Shown here: positions 1-8,827 of the stretch, one piece after another | Layout: each line of letters opens with the position of its first letter | How positions within the stretch are numbered: the stretch's first letter is position 1 | Assembly: GCA_934589155.1 (NCBI GenBank) | Contig: CAKTNP010000005.1 | Location: forward strand, 62,001 to 126,000 | Source of the DNA: an uncultured Oscillospiraceae bacterium | GTDB lineage: Bacteria > Bacillota > Clostridia > Oscillospirales > Oscillospiraceae | Length of the DNA stretch: 64,000 bases | Reading direction: 5' to 3' | Notes under the pieces: model-generated | The model's input: the letters and a program-made list of their open reading frames with translations, nothing else | What the model was told of the DNA's origin: nothing | Database searches by the model: none | Translations under genes and position numbers: made by a program

Positions 1-1
1 C

Positions 2-2413
2 GGCGCATACTACTACACCAACGGCAGCAGCTGGCAGTCCACAGCCACCACCAAGGGCCTGTACTGGAACTTCACCGACGAAAACGGTGATCCTCTGCCT
101 GACGGTACCAAGCTGAACCTGAGCCTGACCGCGATCCCTGAGTATTACACCCCCAGCGCGGACGGCAGCTACACCGGCCTGGGTAAGGGCGCCACCTGGA
201 ATACCAAGGTCACCATCGATAACGAGGCGCCTGTGGTTTACCAGATGTTCTATGCCAGCAGCGCGGACGGCAGCAAGACCATCAACGTGGTGGCCCAGGA
301 TAACCAATACATCGCGGCCATCCAGATCATCAAGGCTGACGGCAGTGCCATGATCGGCTCCCTGTGCCCCAACCAGCAGACCGCCAACGAGAGACTGGCC
401 CTGGCCTTCAACGCCGAGAGCCTGCTCAGCGAGGGCAAGGTCATCATCGCCGTGGTGGACTACGCCGGCAACGCCAGCGCCTACATGGTGGAGCTGGGCA
501 AGGGCGGCGGCGAGGATCCGGAGCCGGATCCCAGCGTGGGCCTCAACGGTTTCTTCGCCTTCAATACCACCAACAACACCTGGTCCCGGTTCGAGCCGGA
601 TACTGCCAGCACCCCCGAAATCGCCGCTGAGGCCGACCAGATGTACGCTGCCGCCGAGTATGTGGACGGCTACACCGTGGCCTGCACCACCGCCAGCGAC
701 ACCACCAACAAGAGCTACCTCACCGTTATGGAGCATGGCAAGTTCAAGCCCACCGTGGTCAGCATGATCGACGGCGTGCTGATCGACATGGCCTATAACA
801 AGGCGGACGGCAACCTGTACGCCCTGGCATCCCTGGTGGGTGAGGACGGCAGCCCTGAGTACGGCGTCCTCGTGAAGGTGAACTACTTCACCGGCGAACT
901 CACCAAGGTGGGCTCCATCAACAGCGACATGATGCCCAGCAGCCGGTCCGGCGATGTACCTCAGGTCATTGCCTGCGACGACGACGGCACCTTCTACATC
1001 ATCAACTCCTCTACCCTGTCCAGCAAGGTGAACCTCTACAAGTTCAACCTGACCGAGGACGGCGAGATCGGCGAGATCACCAAGCTGGGCAAGGTGGGCC
1101 AGTCCCTGAACTACCTCCAGTCCATGACCATCGACCACTCCACCGGCAAGCTGTACTGGGCCCGGTTCTACGGCACCTTCAGAAGATATGCGGAGCTATA
1201 CGAACTGGACAAGACCACCGGCAAGGCCACCAAGATCTCCGACCTGCCCGGCGAGACTACCGCTATGTATGTGGTCCGTGGTCAGGGCGGCAGCACCGAG
1301 ACCACCGACAAGGTGGAGCGGATTCAGATCTCCCAGACCTCCGCTACCATGTACTCCGGCTATCAGCTGAATCTGGAAGCCTACGTTACGCCTTGGAACC
1401 TGACGGACCGCAGCGTGACCTGGACCTCCTCCGATCCCGAGGTGGCCTCCGTCAGCGACAGCGGCCTGGTCAAGGCTCTGAAGGCCGGTACCACTACCAT
1501 TACCGTTACCTCCAACCTGGACAAGAGCTTCTCCGCCAAGTGCGAGATCACCGTGCTTCAGAACAGCACCACCCTGTCCGGTGTGGTCCATGACGAGACG
1601 GGCGAGACCTACTTCGCCACCATCGACGCGGACTCCGCCGCCTACACCAAGGATTCCGCCGCCACAGAGGACGAGATCTTCTCCGCCGTAATGGTGGGCG
1701 ATCAGCTCATGGTCTGCGGTACCAACGGCCTGTACAACGTGGACGTGGAAAACGGCTACGCCATGGAGAAGCTGACCGACATGCAGGAGGATGTGGTGTT
1801 TACCGACATGGCATATTCTCCCCACCTGGATCTGACCCTGGGCACCTACGGCACCTACGTGCTGATGGTGGATCCCACCGCACAGTACGGCTATGCCGGC
1901 GCCTGGAACCTGAAGAATTCCTTCTCCACCCTGGCGGGCATCACCTACGCGGGCCACGACAACACCTACGACTACTTCTACCTGCTCTCCGGCAACGGCA
2001 GCCTGTACCTGGCGGGCCTTCGGGAGGGGGAAGAAGAGGGCAGCTATGATCTGGGCCTGCTGAGCATCCTCACCACCGATAAGTCCCTGGCGATCACCGG
2101 TCAGTACATGTACCAGTCCCTGTTCTATGATCTGGACACCGGCTGGATCTACTGGGCCCGGTATGATGACAGCACCGAGAGCTCCAGCATCATCGCCATC
2201 AACGAGGATACCGAAGAGGTGGTGCTCCGCGGCACCTTCGACGACGCCGCTTGGCCGGTGGTTGGCCTGTACAACGCCAAGGCCGCCGTCACCGACGCGG
2301 ATCGTACCGGAGCGTATAACTTCAGCGAGAATAGCAGCCTGGCACCGGACCTGGCATTGGGAGAGCCCATCGAGGCAATCCCCGCAGAGAGCATCACCTC
2401 TCTGGCGGACTGA
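2..2413 (+). CDS. C-terminal part of a large secreted surface protein (Big2 domain, propeller-like repeats), 5' end outside window
   Basis: The frame is open from the first base, so the gene starts upstream; 803 residues are visible. Residues 1-160 look like the beta-sandwich (Fn3-like) tail of subtilase/C5a-peptidase-type surface proteases, including the phrase TIDNEAPVV. A Big2 immunoglobulin-like domain lies at about 437-520, with the typical WTSSDPEVASV and GTTTITVT motifs. The stretches before it (about 175-430) and after it (about 525-770) share DMAY-type repeats and look like beta-propeller blades. No LPXTG or transmembrane anchor is seen at the C-terminus. It probably acts outside the cell, but its enzymatic part, if any, is not in the window, so the protease assignment is inference. 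The SLH protein gene follows 20 bp downstream, probably in the same transcript. Confidence 0.6.
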   Translation, partial: GAYYYTNGSSWQSTATTKGLYWNFTDENGDPLPDGTKLNLSLTAIPEYYTPSADGSYTGLGKGATWNTKVTIDNEAPVVYQMFYASSADGSKTINVVAQDNQYIAAIQIIKADGSAMIGSLCPNQQTANERLALAFNAESLLSEGKVIIAVVDYAGNASAYMVELGKGGGEDPEPDPSVGLNGFFAFNTTNNTWSRFEPDTASTPEIAAEADQMYAAAEYVDGYTVACTTASDTTNKSYLTVMEHGKFKPTVVSMIDGVLIDMAYNKADGNLYALASLVGEDGSPEYGVLVKVNYFTGELTKVGSINSDMMPSSRSGDVPQVIACDDDGTFYIINSSTLSSKVNLYKFNLTEDGEIGEITKLGKVGQSLNYLQSMTIDHSTGKLYWARFYGTFRRYAELYELDKTTGKATKISDLPGETTAMYVVRGQGGSTETTDKVERIQISQTSATMYSGYQLNLEAYVTPWNLTDRSVTWTSSDPEVASVSDSGLVKALKAGTTTITVTSNLDKSFSAKCEITVLQNSTTLSGVVHDETGETYFATIDADSAAYTKDSAATEDEIFSAVMVGDQLMVCGTNGLYNVDVENGYAMEKLTDMQEDVVFTDMAYSPHLDLTLGTYGTYVLMVDPTAQYGYAGAWNLKNSFSTLAGITYAGHDNTYDYFYLLSGNGSLYLAGLREGEEEGSYDLGLLSILTTDKSLAITGQYMYQSLFYDLDTGWIYWARYDDSTESSSIIAINEDTEEVVLRGTFDDAAWPVVGLYNAKAAVTDADRTGAYNFSENSSLAPDLALGEPIEAIPAESITSLAD

Positions 2414-2433
2414 GTCCAGAATAGGAGGAAACC

Positions 2434-5400
2434 ATGAAACAACTGTTTAAGCGGGTTTTGTCCCTGCTTTTGGTGGTCTGCCTCCTGTGCACCGCGATCC
2501 CCTCTGCCCTTGCGGCAGAGGGCGACCGGTTCACAGATGTGGGCGAGAACCACTGGGCCTACAGCGTGATCAAGGAAGCCGTGGATGCCGGTTACTTCGC
2601 CGGTGTCAGCGACACGGAATTCGCTCCGGAAGCCGTGCTGACCCGTGCCATGCTGGTCTCCATTATGGCCCGTGCCGCCGGTGTGGACCTGGACGACAGC
2701 CAGGCCACGGAGTTTGACGATGTCCCCGCGGGGACCTGGTATACCGGCGCCGTGGCCTGGGCCGCCAAGAACGGCGTGGTGTACGGCAACGGTAACGGCA
2801 GCTTTGCGCCTAACCGCCCCGCCACCCGGCAGGAGACCGCAGCCATTTTCTACCGCTTCCTGAAGCTCATGGGCAAGACCCTGGAGCAGAAGGAGGAGGA
2901 AAAGGAATTTAACGATAAGGCGGACATTGCCGACTGGGCCAAGGACTCCGTCAAGGTCATGCAGATGGCGGGCGTGCTTTCCGGCTATCCCGACGACACC
3001 TTCCGCCCCCTGAATTATCTGACCCGGGCCGAGGCGGCCTCTCTGCTGGTCCGCTTCATGAAGGCGGCCCAGGAGCCTGCGGAGCCCACGGAGCCTACCG
3101 AGCCCACGGAGCCCCAGGATGACCGGATCCACGTGACCTTCGTTTCCGAGCACTGCGATGTCACCGTGGAGGGCGAGACCGTCACCGAGCTGACCCTGCC
3201 CGAGGGCGTGGACTTTGTGGAGTTCATCGTCCGGGCCCGGGACGGCTATGAAGTCTATGACGTCACTCCCTCCGGCGGCCGCATGAGCCAGACCGGCAGC
3301 AACTATGTGGTGGCCGGGCTCACCGAGGATGTGACCATCACCATCACCGACGGCGTGACCCAGCGGACCGTGACCTTCAACGCCAACAATGGCACCGATG
3401 CCGTTCAGGTGAAGGTCCCCAACGGTCAGGCCGTGGAGAAGCCCGCCGACCCCGTGAAGGAAGGGGACACCTTCCTGGGCTGGTATTCTGCCAGCGGCGA
3501 GGAGTGGGACTTCACCCAGCCAGTGACCTCCAACATGACTCTGTTCGCCTATTGGCTCAATGACACCTATGTGGGCGCCACGGTGTATGTGGATCCCGTA
3601 AACGGTAAGGACAGCAACGACGGCCAGTCCGAGGAGACCGCTCTGAAGACCTTTGACGCCGCTGCGGCCATGATCTCCCCCAAGGTCACCGACGGCACGA
3701 TCTGGATCATGGGAACCATGGACATTACCGACGAAGAGACCTGGGACCTGACGGGCCGGGACTGCGTGGTCAAGCGCGCGCCCTCCTGCACCGGCAATAT
3801 GTTCAATGTGAAGGGCGGCAGCCTGACCTTGAAGGGCATCACCATTGACGGCAACGGCGAGAACGTCAAGACCAACAACGTGTTCTACATCTGCGAGGAC
3901 GGCACCGTGACCATCGAGGACGGCGCTGTGATCACCAACTGCTACGGCAGCCAGGGCGGTGCCTTCTCCATGAAGGACGGCAGCACCCTGATCATGAATG
4001 GCGGCAAGATTGCAAATAATACCGCAAACCTTACCGCTGGTGCCATTTATATGAGCAGCTACAATGCGGATAAGTGCACCACCTTCATTATGAACGGCGG
4101 CGAGATCTCCGGCAACACAGCTAACTCCGTCGGCGCTGTGATCAACGTCATCGGCAGCAAGCCCGCACGGATCGAGCTCAATGGCGGCGTGATCGAGAAC
4201 AACCTGGTCAAATCCACCAATCAGAATGCTACTGTTATGTCTGTCAGTGACAATACGACGATGCTGGTGGGCGGCGTGGTGATCCGGGGCAATCATGGCT
4301 CTGCCGACCAGTCGATCAATGCCATTACTACCAGCGGCAGCCTGGTTACTGTGAAGCCTACGGCAGACACCGTCCTGGAGAACGCTATTTTCCTGCAAAA
4401 TAACTCCGTGGCCGCCAAGGATATCAGCATCCTGGTTCCCGAGGGCCTTTCCAAGCTCAGCGGCAAGCTGCCCGTGGCGGTGGCCAAGGAATTTGTGAAC
4501 GCCAAGATCCTCCGGGGCGGCACCGGCGACGACGCCTACACCCTCCAGCAGAGCGACCTGGACAAGGTCCAGATCGTCAACGACATTGAGAACGCCTTTT
4601 ATCTGGGCATTGACAAGGACACCAACATGGCCCAGTTCATGCTGGTTCCCAGCGACGACATCGTGGCCTATGTGAACGGCCAGAAGGGCAGTGACGACAA
4701 TAACGGCCTCACTGTATCCACTCCCGTGAAGACCCTGAACAAGGCAAAGGAAGTGCTGAAGGCCCAGATCGCCGCCGCCGGGGACATTCCCGAGGACGCC
4801 AAGTTCGTGATCTCCGTGGTGGGCCGGGTCGACGTGACCGCCGACGGCACTTTGGGTTTTGCCGATTTTGGTGAGAACGCCTCCCGCTGCGTCATCCGCC
4901 GGGATGCCACCAACACCAGCGCCTGTATGTTCAGCATCAAGAACGGTGCCAAGGTCACCATTGACAACCTGGTGGTCGACGGCAACACTACATACCTGAG
5001 ACAGGAAGTAAACTCCGTGTTCAGCATTGAGGGCGGCGCCCAGGTCACTGTGGGCAGCGACCTGGAGGTCCGGAACTGCCTCTTCACCGCCGGCGGCAGT
5101 GTGTTCCAGATGAGCTCCGACAAAGAGCAGACCCTGCTGACTGTCAACGGCGGCTGGTATCACGACCTGAAGGGCTACAACGGCGTGTTCATCATGGGCA
5201 ATTGCTCCGGCATGTCCACCCACCAGCGGGCCAAGTGCGTGGTCAATGACTGCCTGGTGGAGAACATCACCGGCACTTACGGCACGATCCTTGCCTTGAA
5301 GGCAACGGACGTCGTGATCTGCGCCGGTACCTTCCGGAACATCAATATGTCCAACGGTGTGGGACAGCTTGCCTGCCTGGTTGGCAGTACCACCACCCGC

Positions 5401-5718
5401 TACAAGGCCAGCCTGACCATCAGCCCTGCGGCTGAGGGCAAGAAGCTGAGCTATGAGGGCGGCATCTGGCTGGCCAACGACGACGACAATGACGGCAGCG
5501 TCAGCCTCATCGAGGACTGCTATGTGGGAATCGACGGGCCCATGAACCAGGACATCGTCGTGGACGGCTCCATGATGATGTGGGGCACTACCGTGGCCGG
5601 CGGTGTGGACGGCTATAAGCTCACCGAGAGCGACCTTAGCCATCTGTCCGTGGTTTCCGGTGATGTGCTGGCCCTGAACACCCGCACCAATACCATCGGC
5701 ATCGCAAAGATCCGCTAA
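2434..5718 (+). CDS. SLH-domain surface protein with InlB-type repeat and two beta-helix modules
   Basis: 1094 residues starting at an ATG 7 bp behind AGGAGG. A signal peptide (hydrophobic core LSLLLVVCLLC, cleavage near ALA-AEG at 28) directs export. Three S-layer-homology domains follow at about 30-88, 92-145 and 155-210, which in this family bind pyruvylated cell-wall polymer. A PTEPTEPTEP linker comes next, then an InlB B-repeat-like domain at about 311-375 ending in LFAYW. The remainder is repetitive, Gly/Asn-rich right-handed beta-helix sequence in two modules. Each module opens with a similar phrase (YVDPVNGKDSNDG near 383, YVNGQKGSDDNNG near 745). The protein is probably a wall-anchored adhesin or polysaccharide-binding protein; no catalytic residues were recognised. 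Confidence 0.8.
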   Translation: MKQLFKRVLSLLLVVCLLCTAIPSALAAEGDRFTDVGENHWAYSVIKEAVDAGYFAGVSDTEFAPEAVLTRAMLVSIMARAAGVDLDDSQATEFDDVPAGTWYTGAVAWAAKNGVVYGNGNGSFAPNRPATRQETAAIFYRFLKLMGKTLEQKEEEKEFNDKADIADWAKDSVKVMQMAGVLSGYPDDTFRPLNYLTRAEAASLLVRFMKAAQEPAEPTEPTEPTEPQDDRIHVTFVSEHCDVTVEGETVTELTLPEGVDFVEFIVRARDGYEVYDVTPSGGRMSQTGSNYVVAGLTEDVTITITDGVTQRTVTFNANNGTDAVQVKVPNGQAVEKPADPVKEGDTFLGWYSASGEEWDFTQPVTSNMTLFAYWLNDTYVGATVYVDPVNGKDSNDGQSEETALKTFDAAAAMISPKVTDGTIWIMGTMDITDEETWDLTGRDCVVKRAPSCTGNMFNVKGGSLTLKGITIDGNGENVKTNNVFYICEDGTVTIEDGAVITNCYGSQGGAFSMKDGSTLIMNGGKIANNTANLTAGAIYMSSYNADKCTTFIMNGGEISGNTANSVGAVINVIGSKPARIELNGGVIENNLVKSTNQNATVMSVSDNTTMLVGGVVIRGNHGSADQSINAITTSGSLVTVKPTADTVLENAIFLQNNSVAAKDISILVPEGLSKLSGKLPVAVAKEFVNAKILRGGTGDDAYTLQQSDLDKVQIVNDIENAFYLGIDKDTNMAQFMLVPSDDIVAYVNGQKGSDDNNGLTVSTPVKTLNKAKEVLKAQIAAAGDIPEDAKFVISVVGRVDVTADGTLGFADFGENASRCVIRRDATNTSACMFSIKNGAKVTIDNLVVDGNTTYLRQEVNSVFSIEGGAQVTVGSDLEVRNCLFTAGGSVFQMSSDKEQTLLTVNGGWYHDLKGYNGVFIMGNCSGMSTHQRAKCVVNDCLVENITGTYGTILALKATDVVICAGTFRNINMSNGVGQLACLVGSTTTRYKASLTISPAAEGKKLSYEGGIWLANDDDNDGSVSLIEDCYVGIDGPMNQDIVVDGSMMMWGTTVAGGVDGYKLTESDLSHLSVVSGDVLALNTRTNTIGIAKIR

Positions 5719-5731
5719 CCCAATTAAGACA

Positions 5732-5760
5732 AGCCCTGCGGCTCCGGCCGCGGGGCTTTC
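5732..5760 (+). terminator. Rho-independent terminator after the SLH gene
   Basis: A 10-bp stem (AGCCCTGCGG at 5732-5741 with CCGCGGGGCT at 5748-5757, one G-T pair) closes a 6-nt loop and is followed by a short T-rich tail. Confidence 0.75.
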
Positions 5761-5849
5761 TCTATGCTCCAGGGGGCGGGAGAGGGGCAAAGGATGAGAC
5801 CCATTTTATGAATATTCCGAAAATGATTGGGGAAATCCAAAATTAAAGG

Positions 5850-5878
5850 TTGTCAACCGGCCGGGATTATTATAGAAT
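5850..5878 (+). promoter_or_regulatory. Vegetative promoter of the pyrH operon
   Basis: TTGTCA (5850-5855), 17-bp spacer, TAGAAT (5873-5878), 30 bp upstream of the pyrH start codon. Confidence 0.7.
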
Positions 5879-5907
5879 AGAGCGTAGAAACGAAAGGAGA
5901 GCATATT

Positions 5908-6627
5908 ATGCCTGAATTAAAATATAAGCGTATTCTGCTCAAAATCAGCGGCGAAGCCCTGGCCGGGGGCCAGCACCGGGGCCTGGACTTCGACACCATC
6001 GGCCAGGTTTGCGACGCCGTGAAGACCTGTGTGGATATGGGCGTCCAGGTGGGCATCGTGGTCGGCGGCGGCAACTTTTGGCGGGGCGTCAAGGACGGCG
6101 GCGACCGGATGGTCCGGGTTCGGGCGGACCACATGGGCATGCTGGCCACCACCATCAACGCCCTGGCCGTGGCGGACAGCCTGGAACAGCGGGGCGTGGA
6201 GGTCCGGGTCCAGACCGCCGTGGAAATGCGGGCCATCGCCGAGCCCTATATCCGGGGCAAGGCTATTTCCCATCTGAACAAGGGGCGGGTGGTGGTCTTC
6301 GGCTGTGGCACCGGCAACCCCTTCTTCTCCACGGACACCGGCGCTGCTCTGCGGGCGGCGGAGATCGACGCCGACGCCATTTTGCTTGCCAAGAACATTG
6401 ACGGCGTGTACTCTGCGGATCCGGCAAAGAACCCCACAGCCACCCGCTTTGACGAGATCACCTATGACGAGGTCCTGTCCCGTCACCTGGCGGTGATGGA
6501 CTCCACCGCTACGTCTTTGGCTATGGACAATCACATTCCCCTGGTCGTTTTCGCCCTGAAGGACCCCCAGAATATCGTCCGGGTAGTAGAAGGCGAAAAG
6601 GTTGGCACGCTTGTAAAGGAGGCATAA
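5908..6627 (+). CDS. pyrH: UMP kinase
   Basis: 239 residues, the normal length for bacterial UMP kinase of the amino-acid-kinase fold. It phosphorylates UMP to UDP in pyrimidine nucleotide synthesis in the cytoplasm. Visible signatures are the N-terminal [11 protein letters not shown] nucleotide-binding stretch, the GGGNFWRG glycine loop near residue 53, the [14 protein letters not shown] segment and the C-terminal [13 protein letters not shown] motif. The ATG start has AAAGGAGA just upstream. It is first in the cluster with frr, uppS, cdsA, dxr, rseP, ispG and polC. In many Firmicutes rpsB and tsf precede it; here they lie 54 kb away. Confidence 0.96.
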   Translation: MPELKYKRILLKISGEALAGGQHRGLDFDTIGQVCDAVKTCVDMGVQVGIVVGGGNFWRGVKDGGDRMVRVRADHMGMLATTINALAVADSLEQRGVEVRVQTAVEMRAIAEPYIRGKAISHLNKGRVVVFGCGTGNPFFSTDTGAALRAAEIDADAILLAKNIDGVYSADPAKNPTATRFDEITYDEVLSRHLAVMDSTATSLAMDNHIPLVVFALKDPQNIVRVVEGEKVGTLVKEA

Positions 6628-6630
6628 ACA

Positions 6631-7179
6631 ATGGATTTCAAGGAATTTGAACGGAAAATGGACAAGACCATGGAGGTGCTCCAGGAGTCCTTCGGCTCCG
6701 TCCGGGCCGGTCGGGCCAACGCCCGGGTTCTGGATCGGATCGAAGTGGAATACTATGGAGTGGAGACCCCTGTGGGCCAGGTGGGCACCATTTCCTCCCC
6801 GGATCCTCGGACCCTGGTGATCCAGCCCTGGGATTCCAGCCTGCTCAAGAAGATCGAGAAGGCCATCCAGACCTCCGATCTGGGCATCAATCCCCAAAAT
6901 GACGGCCGGGTGATCCGGCTGGTGTTCCCCCAGCTGACGGAGGAGCGCCGGAAGGATCTGACCAAGCAGGTCCGCAAGTACGCCGAGGAGGCCAAGGTGG
7001 CCGTTCGGAATCTGCGCCGGGACGGCATGGACGCCCTGAAGAACGCAAAGAAGAAAAACGAGATCACCGAGGACGACCAGAAGAAGGGCGAGAAGGATCT
7101 CCAGACCCTGACCGACAAGTACATCAAGAAGATCGATGAGGCCTGCGAGGCCAAGGAAAAGGAGCTTATGGTACTGTAA
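6631..7179 (+). CDS. frr: Ribosome recycling factor
   Basis: 182 residues, close to the usual 185. Together with EF-G it splits post-termination ribosomes so that subunits can be reused. The family signature is clear: VRAGRANARVLDRIEVEYYG near residues 25-45 and the highly charged C-terminal coiled-coil helices (EERRKDLTKQVRKYAEEAKV). It starts 3 bp after the pyrH stop, behind an AAGGAGG site inside the pyrH tail, so the two are probably translated together. Confidence 0.97.
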   Translation: MDFKEFERKMDKTMEVLQESFGSVRAGRANARVLDRIEVEYYGVETPVGQVGTISSPDPRTLVIQPWDSSLLKKIEKAIQTSDLGINPQNDGRVIRLVFPQLTEERRKDLTKQVRKYAEEAKVAVRNLRRDGMDALKNAKKKNEITEDDQKKGEKDLQTLTDKYIKKIDEACEAKEKELMVL

Positions 7180-7226
7180 GCCATAGGCGGTTCGGGCACG
7201 GCCCGCAGCTCTACAACGCCGCAAAG

Positions 7227-7246
7227 GCCGCCGCACGGCGGCTTTT
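7227..7246 (+). terminator. Short hairpin with four Ts between frr and uppS, possible attenuator
   Basis: GCCGCC (7227-7232), loop GCAC, GGCGGC (7237-7242), then TTTT. The short T run suggests partial termination inside the operon. Confidence 0.5.
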
Positions 7247-7265
7247 GCTGTAAAGGAACGAAAAC

Positions 7266-8003
7266 ATGGGATTGTTTGGAAAAAAAGAAAAGACCCTGGA
7301 TCGGGCGGTGCCCCGGCACATTGCCATTATCATGGACGGCAACGGCCGCTGGGCCAAGAAGCGTGGTCTGCCCCGGACGGCGGGCCACGGGGCGGGGGCG
7401 GAGACCTTCCGCCGGATCGCCAATTACTGCCGATCCATCGGCGTGGAGTATCTGACGGTCTACGCCTTTTCCACGGAGAACTGGAAGCGGAGCCAGGAGG
7501 AGATCACCGGGATCATGACCCTGCTCCGGAAGTATCTGGAGGAATCCCTCCGGGATATGGAGAAGAACCAAGTGCGCTTCGTGTTCTTTGGAGATACCAC
7601 CCGACTGAGCCCGGAGCTCCAGGAGCTGATTCGGGATACGGAGGAGCGGTCGGCCAAGTATGGGGGGGTCCAGGTGAACTTTTGCCTGAACTACGGAGGC
7701 CGGGACGAAATCGTCCGAGCTGCCCGGCGCTTTGCCCAGGACTGCGAAAAGGGCCTGTGCCACCCGGAGGATCTGACGGAGGAGAAATTTTCGGACTATC
7801 TGTACTCTGCCGGGGTGCCGGATCCGGAACTCATCATCCGGCCCAGCGGGGAGGAGCGGACCAGCAATTTTCTGCTGTGGCAGTCCGCTTATTCCGAATA
7901 CGTGTTTTTGAACGTGCTGTGGCCGGACTTTACCCCCCAGGATCTGGAACACGCCATTGACGAATTTAACCGGCGCTCCCGCCGGTTTGGAGGGACGAAA
8001 TAG
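7266..8003 (+). CDS. uppS: Isoprenyl transferase (undecaprenyl diphosphate synthase)
   Basis: 245 residues of the cis-prenyltransferase family. It condenses isopentenyl diphosphates onto farnesyl diphosphate to build the C55 lipid carrier used for peptidoglycan and wall polymers. The catalytic MDGNGRWA motif is near residue 25, followed by GHGAGAETFR, the YAFSTENWKR box and the C-terminal IRPSGEERTSNFLLWQSAYSE region that binds the diphosphate. cdsA follows 2 bp downstream. The same cluster also holds dxr and ispG, two enzymes that supply its substrate. Confidence 0.95.
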   Translation: MGLFGKKEKTLDRAVPRHIAIIMDGNGRWAKKRGLPRTAGHGAGAETFRRIANYCRSIGVEYLTVYAFSTENWKRSQEEITGIMTLLRKYLEESLRDMEKNQVRFVFFGDTTRLSPELQELIRDTEERSAKYGGVQVNFCLNYGGRDEIVRAARRFAQDCEKGLCHPEDLTEEKFSDYLYSAGVPDPELIIRPSGEERTSNFLLWQSAYSEYVFLNVLWPDFTPQDLEHAIDEFNRRSRRFGGTK

Positions 8004-8005
8004 AG

Positions 8006-8818
8006 ATGAAAACCCGGGTTTTGGCGGCGGCAGCCCTGCTGCCCCTGCTTCTCATCATTGTATTGGCTCTGCCGTCGGTGTTTACGGCGATCCTCTTCGG
8101 CGCCGCCGCGGCGGTGGCGGCCTATGAACTGCTGTACCGCACGGGCCTTGTGAAAAATATCCGGCTGGTGGCCTACTCGGCACTGGCGGCGGTAGGGGTA
8201 TCTTTCTGGGGCTGGATGGGCTGCCCCCAGGTCTGGGCCGTGGCGGGAATCTTTCTGTTTACGGCGCTGATGTTTGGAGAGCTGCTGATGGCCCACACGC
8301 AGCTCCGGTTTGAAAAGGTGGCTCTGTGCTATGCGGCAGGGCTTCTGGTGCCCTATCTTCTGACCTCTCTGGTACGGATTCGGGCCATGGACGGGGGGAA
8401 GTTCTACATACTTACCGCCTTTGTGATCGCCTTTATGGCGGACTCCGGGGCTTACTTCGTGGGCCGGGCCTTCGGCAAGCACAAGCTGGCCCGGGTCATC
8501 AGCCCCAACAAGACCGTGGAGGGGGCCGCCGGCGGAGTGATTTCCGCCGTTTTGGGTATGCTGTTGTATAGCTTTATCCTCCAGGTGGCATTTAAGCTGA
8601 ACGTGAACTATCTCTATGCCATTTTCTATGGCATTTTCGGCTCCCTGGCATCCATTGTGGGGGATCTGGCCTTCTCCGTCATCAAGCGGCAGAACCAGGT
8701 AAAGGACTACGGCAATCTGATCCCCGGCCACGGCGGCGTGCTGGACCGGTTCGACAGCATGACCATGGTGGCACCCCTGGTGGAGGCCCTGCTTCTGACC
8801 ATTCCCTTTGCGGTGTGA
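8006..8818 (+). CDS. cdsA: Phosphatidate cytidylyltransferase
   Basis: 270-residue polytopic membrane protein that makes CDP-diacylglycerol from phosphatidate and CTP, the branch point of phospholipid synthesis. Several hydrophobic helices are visible, and the C-terminal signature near residues 225-262 (GDLAFSVIKRQNQVKDYGNL, then PGHGGVLDRFDS) is diagnostic of the family. It begins 2 bp after uppS and ends 9 bp before dxr, consistent with one transcript. Confidence 0.95.
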   Translation: MKTRVLAAAALLPLLLIIVLALPSVFTAILFGAAAAVAAYELLYRTGLVKNIRLVAYSALAAVGVSFWGWMGCPQVWAVAGIFLFTALMFGELLMAHTQLRFEKVALCYAAGLLVPYLLTSLVRIRAMDGGKFYILTAFVIAFMADSGAYFVGRAFGKHKLARVISPNKTVEGAAGGVISAVLGMLLYSFILQVAFKLNVNYLYAIFYGIFGSLASIVGDLAFSVIKRQNQVKDYGNLIPGHGGVLDRFDSMTMVAPLVEALLLTIPFAV

Positions 8819-8827
8819 GGTAGCGGT

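Noticed and set aside
2149..5790. 1213-codon open frame on the minus strand opposite the SLH gene
   Set aside because: GC-rich shadow frame. The plus-strand protein has a signal peptide, SLH domains and a ribosome binding site, while the minus frame is low-complexity and has no family motifs.
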